Shown one piece after another: positions 55,861 to 64,000 of a DNA stretch of 64,000 nt. The notes under the pieces are model-generated. The model ran no database searches. It saw only the letters and a list, made by a program, of their open reading frames with translations, and was not told the DNA's origin. The stretch is from Toxorhynchites rutilus septentrionalis (taxonomy: Eukaryota > Arthropoda > Insecta > Diptera > Culicidae): positions 92,330,564 through 92,394,563 of the forward strand of contig NC_073746.1 in NCBI RefSeq assembly GCF_029784135.1. Reading direction: 5' to 3'. The position numbers were made by a program, and so were the translations under genes. Numbering within the stretch: the first letter of the stretch is position 1; the number at the start of each line of letters is the position of its first letter.

Positions 55861-56449
55861 TATTACAATAAAAGCACTTTTGGCCATTAAACAATGTATG
55901 AGTTTATCCCATTTAGTATGATATGCACGATTATCCATTTCAGTCACAATAGGTAACATCTTTAGCCCTACATTGAAAAAATATTCGATTTTACAACTTT
56001 TTTTCATATAATAGAAAATGTACTCTTTTCAATTGTTACAGTAGAAACCGTTTACCATCTTGAACAACAATAATGTAGGCTACAGTATCTTTCAGAAAAC
56101 GGGGATTGTAGTAGGTATATTCCATAAAGAGACCACTTTACCACCAATTCCTCTACAGCCTAATACCTTCCTAACATAGTTCTTCGCTGAAATTGATAAA
56201 GAGTGACTTGTAGTTGTTACTTGTCTTTCGGACAGAACTTGGAAGCTATCAATATTACAATTGTTTGCAAAAATCTAACTTATATTGACACTACCCAAGT
56301 AAAATTTTCTCTTCATTTTACGTGTAAAAACTTAAAGTTGAAGCGGATTCTTTGAATTTTAAGATGACATTTTATGTCGCCCTTAGGATGTGCTGTTCAG
56401 AATTAGAGTGGTCTGAAAATCTGCGGAAAAAATATAAAATCACACCTTA
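55861..56449. other. AT-rich non-coding DNA
   Basis: Nothing recognised before the BEL/Pao insertion. Confidence 0.4.
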
Positions 56450-56454
56450 ATTGT

Positions 56455-56928
56455 TGTACGCTCCCGTCCTCAAAGGCGCGTACCCAGCCCGAAGGGGGGA
56501 TGGAAAATTCCATTACCAACCGTAACCTTCCATCAGCTTGAGACACAATAGAGTGCAACACTGTCTCAATATCTCTTGTACCAAGCTTTGTCAGGTCACA
56601 GTGTGCGATCTATACTTCCTTTGTACACATATATATATTATTGTACCGTCAATAAAATATTCAGTATTCCTCCAACCTTCACAGTGTACACATCGTACAA
56701 AAATCTTTGGAGGTTTTCCTTGTTCCCCTGATTTTTATCATCATTCCTCCAGGTCCTTTCGAATCCACTGGCGGAACTGACCCACAGTATTCCCCTTTGG
56801 ACACCGATTGGATCTCAGCAGAAGCCAGATCGGCTTCAAGGGAATCCACATACAGTCCTCTCAACACCAGCTGCAGCAGTCACTCGACAAAGGGAGTCAA
56901 GCCGTCGACCTTCAGTGGTGACTGTACA
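56455..56928 (+). repeat. 5' LTR of the BEL/Pao element (474 bp)
   Basis: It contains AATAAA at 56651-56656 within a 40-bp stretch absent from the 3' LTR. Apart from this, only about three substitutions separate the LTRs. Confidence 0.95.
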
Positions 56929-56930
56929 TC

Positions 56931-56948
56931 TGGTCCTTCGAACCGGAT
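56931..56948 (+). promoter_or_regulatory. Primer-binding site of the BEL/Pao element
   Basis: TGGTCCTTCGAACCGGAT starts with TGG, complementary to tRNA 3' CCA, and is placed two bases inside the LTR as usual. The tRNA identity was not determined. Confidence 0.7.
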
Positions 56949-57143
56949 TGTCCGGAGACAATCCACGAAAAATTGCGTAATTAAATCCGCACCTCAGATC
57001 GGTGTAAGAGCGTCCTTCGCGGCTAAAACAGCGTAAGGGAGCGTACACGCGGCTCAGACAGCGAACAATAGATACGTTTCTATTGTGAATAGAAACAAAG
57101 GAGCACCTTTGTGGTTTCCAACAACGAACTGGATAGCGACAAT

Positions 57144-57313
57144 ATGTCCATCAAGCATTCTCCGGTGAAAAAGGTCAACCGATCATCACTCGAAACATCA
57201 CTCCAAGATGAAGACTCGTTCGCAGGATTTTCTACCCAGGAAATCGGATCTAACACCAAGGCAAAGAAAGGTTATCTGTCGCTTCTTCGTCAGCGTGAGC
57301 AGGTGAACCAAAA
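57144..57313 (+). pseudogene. N-terminal gag segment of BEL/Pao, out of frame with the main polyprotein
   Basis: An ATG at 57144 opens MSIKHSPVKKV and runs to a basic, glutamine-rich stretch (LLRQREQVNQNW) that leads directly into the gag capsid part encoded in another frame. The frame change lies at about 57300-57325. Either a one-base lesion has disabled this copy, or the true start lies in the long frame; the fluent match of both sides favours a lesion. Confidence 0.65.
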
Positions 57314-60300
57314 TTGGTCCGTGTGCAGAATTCCCTATTGTCTGCACAGGGCCAAGTTAGTTTAGCCCAGTTAAAGACATACATGAAGAACATCGACGCA
57401 GCCTACTCCGAATTCAGCGGCTTCCATAGCAGAGTAATGGCGTCGATTGACGAGGAATGTGTTCCAGCTCAGGAAGAAATCTATACCAACTTCGAAGAAC
57501 GTTTCAACGAGGTTTCGACGACCATCGAAGAAATGATGATGGCCTACTCTACTGATCGTACCACTCAGGGTGTTGTACAACAAGGAGTCTCACTCCCACC
57601 ACAAATAATCGTCCAGCAACAAGCGCTGCGAGCCCCCTTGCCAACGTTCGACGGCCAGTATCGAAATTGGCCCAAGTTTAAGGCGATGTTTCTGGACCTG
57701 ATGGACGCTTCTCGTGACTCCGACGCAGTGAAGCTGTACCATCTGGAGAAGTGCTTGATCGGTGATGCGAAGAATGTAATAGACGCTGCTACCATCCGAG
57801 ACGGCAACTACGAACATGCGTGGCGTCTTCCCAAAGAGAGATACGACAACAAGCGGCTGATCGTTGACACCCATATCCAAGGCATCAAGAATCTTCCGAA
57901 AATGAAGAAGAAATCATCAAGGGAACTGCGAACTCTGCTCGACGAATGTACGCGCCATGTCGAGGGTTTGCGGTTCATGGAGCAGGAGCTAACCGGAGTA
58001 TCAGAACTATTCGTGGTCAACATCCTGACTGCAGCCTTGGATCGTGAAAGTCGTGAAATCTGGGAGAAGAGTTTAAACAAACGAGAACTCCCGAAATATC
58101 AAGACACCATCGATTTCCTTCAAGACTGGTACCTGGTATTGGAGAGGTGCGAGGAAGCCTCATCAATTTCAACTTCGAATACGGTGAAACAGAAAGATTT
58201 TGCATTGTCGGAAGGTGCGTCACGAGCGTATCATGCTAGTACATCGCCAGCCAGCGTTACATGTGAGTTGTGCCCCGGACAGCATCTCAACTTCAAGTGC
58301 CCCGTGTTTCGCAACATGTCCGTTGCTCAGCGGCACGCCAAAATCAAAGAGGAGAAAGCGTGCATCAATTGTCTTCGTAAGGGCCACCAAGTCAGTGCCT
58401 GTCCGGTCGAAAGAACCTGTGCTAAGTGCGCAGCCAAGCATCACACGTTGCTCCATCTCGAAAGGAATCAGCAGTTAACGACAGACACGATCAATCAACC
58501 CCGTCAACCAACGGAGATACAGGCTCCAATTCCGTGGCAATCTGTTCCGCCGGTTGGAGAATCTGTTAATGCTTCATGCTCCAGCGTCGTAAGACCAACA
58601 AAGCATGTTCTGTTGCTGACAGCCGTGGTCAACGTGTATGATAAGGACGGTCATCCGCATGCCTGTCGGGCACTTCTGGATTCCGGATCCCAGATGAATT
58701 TCTTGTCAGAATTTATGGCGAGAACTCTCGCCGTTACGAAACTTCCTGCTAACATACCAGTAATTGGAATCGGTGGTATCAAATCCCACATTCGACAGAA
58801 GGTCATCGTGCAAGTTACCTCTAACTACAGCCTTTTTAACAAGAAGATGAAATTCTTGGTTACGCCCAGAGTTACTGGGTCCGTTCCGTCTACAAATATT
58901 GACATCTCCAACTGGCGTATTCCAGCCGGAATGCAGTTAGCGGATCCACTCTTCCAAACCCCGGGAAAGGTGGATATGTTAATCGGAGCGGAGTTTTTCT
59001 TCGAACTCATGATGCAAGGGCAGCTGCATCTCAGCCACAACCTACCATTGCTACAAGAGACCAAATTTGGGTGGATCGTTACCGGAGTCTACGAAGAACA
59101 GCCAACAGAAGTCTATTCCAATGTGGCTTCTATGGACGATCTCCATCATACCATCCAACGGTTCTGGGAGATTGAGGATCTCGGCAGCACCCCGCTGCAA
59201 TCAAACGAACTACAAGAAGTTGAAGATCACTTCCATGATACGTACCGTCGTGACGAGAACGGCAGATTCGTCGTACAGCTTCCTTTCCGTAATTCGGTTG
59301 TCAACCTACCTAGCAATCGATCACTCGCCTTGAAACGTTTCTTCCTGCTCGAACGACGCCTGGCACGCCAGCCAGAACTGAAACAGCAATATACTACCTT
59401 CATCAAGGAGTACCAGGATCTCGGACACTGCAAGGAAGTCCGAGAATCAGATGATCCACCAGCCAAACAAGTTTACTATCTACCTCATCATGCGGTGCTG
59501 AAACCTTCGAGCACCACAACGAAAGTCAGAGTCGTGTTCGATGGCACAGCTAAATCATCGACAAACTCGCTCAACGACGTGTTGAAAGTAGGACCAACGG
59601 TACAAAGTGACCTGTTTTCAATCGTCCTACGTTTCCGGAAGTATCGGTACGCTTTCACCGCCGACGTCTGCAAAATGTACCGACAAATCCGGGTTGACGA
59701 GAGGCAAACCTGTTTCCAGCGAATATTCTGGCGCGACAAACCTACTGAATCCCTGAGGGTGTTAGAATTGACCACCGTCACATACGGGACGGCCTCAGCT
59801 GCTTACCTTGCAACCAGATCCCTGAGGCAACTCGCAGAAGACGAAGGGGATAATTATCCAACCGCCAGCAAGGTGGTACAGGATGACTTCTACATCGACG
59901 ACGTGTTATCTGGTGCGGACACAATCCATGCAGCAATCCAGCTGCAATTTGATTTGCAAGAACTTCTCGCCAGGGGTGCCTTTCCACTGAGGAAATGGTG
60001 CTCAAACTCACCGGAAGTACTGCGGAACGTTCCAGAAGATGATCGTGAGCTGATATTCGACGTAGATGATTCATCCACTAACGCATCGATCAAGACACTT
60101 GGTCTCCTGTGGGACCCAACACAAGATGATTTCCGGATCGCCGTTTCCAAATTAATTGGTGATAAGCCCATCACCAAGAGGTATGTCTTCAGTGAGATCG
60201 CAAAGATGTTTGACCCCCTCGGATTCGTGTCATCTGTGTTAGTGTTAGCTAAGGCGCTGATGCAGCGCATTTGGTCGGCCAATTTGGAGTGGGATGATAT

Positions 60301-62422
60301 TTTGGACCCCATCCTCTTCCAAGAGTGGGTTAAAATTCGTGACTCATTGACCGAGCTAAGCACGCTGCGCATTCCCAGGTGCGTAATATCACCCGATACC
60401 GTTCGCTGCGACATTCATGGCTTCGCAGATGCATCTGGCAAGGCCTATGGAGCTTGCCTCTATCTTGCTTGTACAACAGCTGATGGAAAAAAATCTGCTC
60501 GTTTGCTGTGTAGCAAGTCTAAAATTGCACCGCTCACCGAGATGTCCATCCCAAGGAAGGAGTTGTGCGCTGCTCTCCTGTTAGCTCGACTGTTATCCAA
60601 GGTGCTCGCAGCTATAAAATCAACTGTCGACAGTGTGAAGCTCTATTCAGACAGTCAAATCGTGCTAGCCTGGTTGAAGAAGCACCAACAACAATTGGAG
60701 GTGTTCCAAAGAAACCGTGTGGTGGAAATCAACCGTCTAACGAAGAGTGAGCAGTGGAGATACGTCCACACCAGTGAAAATCCAGCCGACATCATTTCGA
60801 GGGGTCTTTTTCCTGCGGCCCTCAACAGAAATCGGTTATGGTGGGAGGGTCCCTCCTTCCTGACAAGTGAAGATCCCAAAATCGACGATTCTCCGCTCAT
60901 TTTAATTCCGGATGAAGAGCTTCCGGAAGTCATGGGCGATATCATCGCCGTACCATCAGTCGCTGCAAGTTTTCTACCGATTTTCGAAAGGTCAAGTGAC
61001 TTTCGGAGGCTACAAAGGGTAATTGCATTCGTATTAAGATACGTCAGCAACTTACGTCATCCAAAACCAGAACGAAATCTGAAGCCACACTTATCCGTCC
61101 CTGAAATAAGAAGGTCGTTAGAATGCATCATCAGGTTAGTTCAATCACTGGAATATCCTGAAGAAATTAGCTGTATTTCCAGGGGAGAAGTCCCAAAAAA
61201 TCTGGCCAACCTTAGTCCGTTTATGGATGACGAAGGCCTACTCGGAGGTCGCCTCCAAAATTCAAACCTGCGATATAACTCTAAGCACCAACTGCTTCTA
61301 CCTCATGGACATCCTGTCGTCGAAGCGCTGGTACGTGCAATACACGTTGAACATCTTCACGTAGGGCCATCTGCACTTCTAGCCATCCTACGGGAGATGT
61401 TCTGGATAACGAGGGCGAAATCAACAGTTAGGAAGGTTTGCCGAAGATGCATAAGCTGCTTCAAGGTCAACCCGAAGGAATCCCATCAGCTAATGGGAAA
61501 TTTACCACAGAACCGTGTGGTGCCAGCGTTTCCCTTCGAGAACACCGGTGTAGATTACGCTGGTCCTATCACCATCAAGGAAGGGCGATACAAGCCGAAG
61601 CATGTAAAGGGGTACATCGCCGTCTTCCTGTGCTTAGCAACGAAGGGAATCCATATCGAGTTGGTGTCGGACCTGAGCACCGAAGCGTTTTTGGCTGCCT
61701 TGGATCGATTCGTCAACCGTAGAGGTCTGGTGAAACGGATGCTCTCAGACCATGCAACTAATTTCACTGAAGCCTCTAAGGAGTTGCATCACCTTTATCA
61801 GCTTCTGAAGGACGAAACTACACAAGCCAAGATTGTGGAGTTCCTATTATCCAAGGAGATCGAATGGCTTTTCATTCCGCCTAGAGCCCCCAATTTTGGT
61901 GGCTTGTGGGAGGCCGGGGTGAAGAGCGTGAAAACACACCTCAAGAGGGTCCTCCAGTCAGCCATCCTCACCTTTGAAGAGTTATACACCGTCTTAACAC
62001 ACATCGAGGCAGTTCTTAATTCGCGCCCGTTGTATGCTCTGTCGGAGGATCCTAACGATCCTTTGCCCATCACCCCAGCGCATCTCATGTTACTAAGACT
62101 GCTGGAACCAGTGCCGAAGCCGACACATTTGGATGTGCCAGTACACCGTCTGTCACGGTGGCAATACCTCAATTTTTTGCGCGACCATTTCTGGAAGAGA
62201 TGGTCTAAGGAGTATTTGTCTACGCTCCAAGCTAGAAGCAAGTGGACAAGAACGCAACCAAACCTACAACCAGATATGATCGTCGTAATCGTCGAAGACA
62301 ATTCTCCAGCTCAATCGTGGAACCTAGGAAGGATTATCAAGACGTATCCGGGAAGGGATATGATCGTTAGAGTGGCTGACGTCAAAACGGCCACCGGAGT
62401 ATACCGGCGAGCTGCAAGTTAG
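57314..62422 (+). CDS. BEL/Pao gag-pol polyprotein, 1,702-codon open frame
   Basis: It encodes the particle proteins and enzymes for reverse transcription and integration. In order: gag capsid region (about residues 1-300); zinc knuckles (317-380: CELCPGQHLNFKCP, CINCLRKGHQVSAC, CAKCAAKHHTLLH); aspartic protease with LLDSGSQMNF (D456); RT with TADVCKMYRQI (about 783) and catalytic FYIDDVL (about 860); RNase H with HGFADASGKAYGA (about 1035) and YSDSQIVLAWL (about 1110); integrase with the H-H-C-C zinc domain (IHVEHLHVG near 1343, CRRCISC near 1375) and catalytic D in NTGVDYAGPI (about 1414), D in LSDHATNF (about 1478) and E in GLWEAGVKS (about 1532). All active-site residues looked for are present and there are no internal stops. 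The first codon is an alternative-type start, so the real N-terminus is probably the out-of-frame segment upstream. Confidence 0.93.
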   Translation: MVRVQNSLLSAQGQVSLAQLKTYMKNIDAAYSEFSGFHSRVMASIDEECVPAQEEIYTNFEERFNEVSTTIEEMMMAYSTDRTTQGVVQQGVSLPPQIIVQQQALRAPLPTFDGQYRNWPKFKAMFLDLMDASRDSDAVKLYHLEKCLIGDAKNVIDAATIRDGNYEHAWRLPKERYDNKRLIVDTHIQGIKNLPKMKKKSSRELRTLLDECTRHVEGLRFMEQELTGVSELFVVNILTAALDRESREIWEKSLNKRELPKYQDTIDFLQDWYLVLERCEEASSISTSNTVKQKDFALSEGASRAYHASTSPASVTCELCPGQHLNFKCPVFRNMSVAQRHAKIKEEKACINCLRKGHQVSACPVERTCAKCAAKHHTLLHLERNQQLTTDTINQPRQPTEIQAPIPWQSVPPVGESVNASCSSVVRPTKHVLLLTAVVNVYDKDGHPHACRALLDSGSQMNFLSEFMARTLAVTKLPANIPVIGIGGIKSHIRQKVIVQVTSNYSLFNKKMKFLVTPRVTGSVPSTNIDISNWRIPAGMQLADPLFQTPGKVDMLIGAEFFFELMMQGQLHLSHNLPLLQETKFGWIVTGVYEEQPTEVYSNVASMDDLHHTIQRFWEIEDLGSTPLQSNELQEVEDHFHDTYRRDENGRFVVQLPFRNSVVNLPSNRSLALKRFFLLERRLARQPELKQQYTTFIKEYQDLGHCKEVRESDDPPAKQVYYLPHHAVLKPSSTTTKVRVVFDGTAKSSTNSLNDVLKVGPTVQSDLFSIVLRFRKYRYAFTADVCKMYRQIRVDERQTCFQRIFWRDKPTESLRVLELTTVTYGTASAAYLATRSLRQLAEDEGDNYPTASKVVQDDFYIDDVLSGADTIHAAIQLQFDLQELLARGAFPLRKWCSNSPEVLRNVPEDDRELIFDVDDSSTNASIKTLGLLWDPTQDDFRIAVSKLIGDKPITKRYVFSEIAKMFDPLGFVSSVLVLAKALMQRIWSANLEWDDILDPILFQEWVKIRDSLTELSTLRIPRCVISPDTVRCDIHGFADASGKAYGACLYLACTTADGKKSARLLCSKSKIAPLTEMSIPRKELCAALLLARLLSKVLAAIKSTVDSVKLYSDSQIVLAWLKKHQQQLEVFQRNRVVEINRLTKSEQWRYVHTSENPADIISRGLFPAALNRNRLWWEGPSFLTSEDPKIDDSPLILIPDEELPEVMGDIIAVPSVAASFLPIFERSSDFRRLQRVIAFVLRYVSNLRHPKPERNLKPHLSVPEIRRSLECIIRLVQSLEYPEEISCISRGEVPKNLANLSPFMDDEGLLGGRLQNSNLRYNSKHQLLLPHGHPVVEALVRAIHVEHLHVGPSALLAILREMFWITRAKSTVRKVCRRCISCFKVNPKESHQLMGNLPQNRVVPAFPFENTGVDYAGPITIKEGRYKPKHVKGYIAVFLCLATKGIHIELVSDLSTEAFLAALDRFVNRRGLVKRMLSDHATNFTEASKELHHLYQLLKDETTQAKIVEFLLSKEIEWLFIPPRAPNFGGLWEAGVKSVKTHLKRVLQSAILTFEELYTVLTHIEAVLNSRPLYALSEDPNDPLPITPAHLMLLRLLEPVPKPTHLDVPVHRLSRWQYLNFLRDHFWKRWSKEYLSTLQARSKWTRTQPNLQPDMIVVIVEDNSPAQSWNLGRIIKTYPGRDMIVRVADVKTATGVYRRAAS

Positions 62423-62476
62423 CTTATTCCCCTCCCGACCATGGACAACGACGAGCTGTTATCCACCCGGGGAGAA

Positions 62477-62910
62477 TGTACGCTCCCGTCCTCAAAGGCG
62501 CGTACCCAGCCCGAAGGGGGGATGGAAAATTCCATTACCAACCGTAACCTTCCATCAGCTTGAGACACAATAGAGTGCAACACTGTCTCAATATCTCTTG
62601 TACCAAGCTTTGTCATGTCACAGTGTGCGATCTATACTTCCTTTGTACACATATATATATTCACAGTGTACACATCGTACAAAAATCTTTGGAGGTTTTC
62701 CTTGTTCCCCTGATTTTTATCATCATTCCTCCAGGTCCTTTCGAATCCACTGGCGGAACTGACCCACAGTATTCCCCTTTGGACACCGATTGGATCTCAG
62801 CAGAAGCCAGATCGGCTTCAAGGGAATCCACATACTGTCCACTCAACACCAGCTGCAGCAGTCACTCGACAAAGGGAGTCAAGCCGTCGACCTTCAGTGG
62901 TGACTGTACA
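62477..62910 (+). repeat. 3' LTR of the BEL/Pao element (434 bp)
   Basis: It matches the 5' LTR with about three substitutions but lacks 40 bp after ATATATATATT, including the AATAAA hexamer. Confidence 0.95.
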
Positions 62911-62915
62911 ATTGT

Positions 62916-63313
62916 CTAGATTTAAAGGTTTTAACCTGAAAATAAATAACAAAAATTCGAGAATGAGCATATTCAGCAAAATAGTGAACATATGCGTTAC
63001 TATTATTTTGAATGTATGAAAAGTCTGAAGTAATTCTTTTTATTTAGAAGATATGTATTCCCAAAATTTTAAAGCTACCATGTGTTTTCATTGTTTGGAA
63101 TTGCATATGAAGATGCACAATAATTTTAAAGCAAACACAGGGTTTAATATATAAAAAAATATCTAAACAAAATAAAAAGACCCACATTCCTAAATCTTTG
63201 ATGATAAAAATGCGAAGAAAATATTTAAATCTTTCGCATAAAGCTTTCGAAGTTTTAATTTTTTTTTTCCATAGAAAGTTTCCATGGCAGCAAAAACAAT
63301 CTAAAATAGATCA
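62916..63313. other. AT-rich non-coding DNA
   Basis: Nothing recognised between the BEL/Pao element and the final SINE. Confidence 0.4.
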
Positions 63314-63323
63314 AGCGGTCAGA

Positions 63324-63820
63324 GGGGGGTCTTCGTAGCCACTTGGTTACGCGTTCGCTTACCAAACGATCGATCGTGAGTTCAAACTCAGGGCCCTCAA
63401 TTGACCATCTTTGTGTTGTTATAGAATAACTACGTCCACGCAACCATCATCAGCGATGGAAATCGATCCACGGTGGAACAAAGATCGATTCATTCATACA
63501 ACTGCTCTGCTCTGCAAGAAACATCGGGCTGCTGTTCTATAAATAACTCAACAATGATCAATATCAACTGTCTCCGCTGTCCGGTCTGCTGAACAATGGA
63601 AGAACAGAAAGAATACCCTTACGCCTAAATGGCTACTACTGTGTAATTTACCATAATGTAATGGAACAGAAAACTTAACGCCTAAATGGCTACTACTAAC
63701 TACTGTGTAATTTACAATTTATAGAAACATAAACATATGTACCTGTACACGATTAAAACCTGGCTCTGTTACAGCTAAAATGCTAATGAGCCTAATAAAT
63801 CAATAAATGGGATAAAAAAG
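63324..63820 (+). mobile_element. tRNA-derived SINE, family C, about 497 bp
   Basis: The head has a box A-like TAGCCACTTGG (63337) and box B-like GAGTTCAAACTC (63379). A 10-bp duplication AGCGGTCAGA flanks it exactly (63314-63323, 63821-63830). An internal segment ACGCCTAAATGGCTACTACT is duplicated (63621 and 63680). The 3' part (CTGTTACAGCTAAAATGC) ends in an A-rich tail. Unrelated to families A and B. Confidence 0.85.
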
Positions 63821-64000
63821 AGCGGTCAGATATCATAAAAATTGGAATTTTCTGTAAAATTTGCAAAAATCGAACTTTTCAGATCATTTGAATTAAGGGT
63901 GATGAAGCCAAAGGACGAATGAGAAAATCCAGTTTTAGAATTTTCTCGTTAATCATAAACACGTTGAGCTCTGGATTGCACTTGCCATTCAGTCCACATG

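Larger units (their letters stand above)
56455..62910 (+). mobile_element. Near-complete BEL/Pao LTR retrotransposon, 6,456 bp
   Basis: LTRs begin TGTACGCTCCCGTCC and end GACTGTACA. A 5-bp duplication ATTGT flanks the element (56450-56454, 62911-62915). A primer-binding-like TGGTCCTTCGAACCGG starts two bases after the 5' LTR, and a purine tract CGGGGAGAA abuts the 3' LTR. One long gag-pol frame fills the interior in the BEL order protease, RT, RNase H, integrase. Few LTR differences indicate recent insertion. Confidence 0.96.

Overview
The window looks like a gene-poor, transposon-rich stretch of a mosquito (Culicidae) nuclear genome. This is inferred from AT-rich DNA, 63-nt spliceosomal introns, DD37E ITm transposons of the type first known from mosquitoes, R4/Dong-type and I-type retrotransposons, BEL/Pao and Ty3/gypsy elements, Helitron ends finishing in CTAG, and tRNA-derived SINEs. 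The species cannot be named from the sequence alone. There is no prokaryotic, viral or CRISPR content.

The only recognisable cellular protein is ROMO1, a small mitochondrial inner-membrane protein, at 9241-9486. It is intronless and ends in AATAAA plus its own A18 tail. Its tail abuts a 5'-truncated R4/Dong-type retrotransposon (9565-12438) that has a second poly(A). The whole composite is bracketed by a 134/130-bp direct repeat (8964-9097 and 12453-12582). I read this as one chimeric retrotransposition event: template switching from retrotransposon RNA to ROMO1 mRNA, with an unusually long target-site duplication.

Layout: 1-2175 AT-rich DNA with a perfect 28-bp hairpin; 2176-3881 decayed I-type non-LTR element; 3884-6208 complete Tigger/pogo transposon with an apparently intact three-exon transposase; 6305-6813 Helitron end; 6814-8890 unique DNA; 8964-12582 ROMO1/R4 chimera; 13280-13580 retrotransposon 3' tail; 13880-14780 Helitron tandem repeats; 14880-15670 two MITEs; 16769-16917 SINE; 17740-19740 unique GC-richer island; 20195-20349 SINE; 20676-21670 truncated non-LTR element; 22750-25860 AT-rich inverted-repeat cluster holding a piggyBac derivative and an LTR-like insert; 26711-28012 intact DD37E transposon; 28234-28519 SINE; 28660-33383 Helitron split by a Ty3/gypsy element; 33386-34992 two MITEs; 35469-35751 SINE; 36500-38500 unique island that may hold a host first exon; 38603-41621 MITE, decayed DD37E transposon and nested second piggyBac derivative; 41985-43640 diverged inverted repeat with SINE insertions; 45376-46390 MITE, mariner remnant and SINE; 47071-48053 Helitron with tandem repeats; 48880-50690 unique island; 50890-51845 mariner and Helitron remnants; 52326-53190 hAT-like and piggyBac-like MITEs; 56455-62910 near-complete BEL/Pao element; 63324-63820 SINE.

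Many insertions carry clear target-site duplications, so their nesting order can be read directly. Examples are gypsy into Helitron, piggyBac derivative into DD37E transposase, SINE into mariner, and a MITE at a mariner's own TA. The elements with best apparent coding capacity are the Tigger (two introns, DDD triad intact), the DD37E transposon (338 aa, DDE intact) and the BEL/Pao element (1,702-codon frame with one early frameshift). The four unique islands have no recognisable protein and may be intronic or intergenic host DNA.
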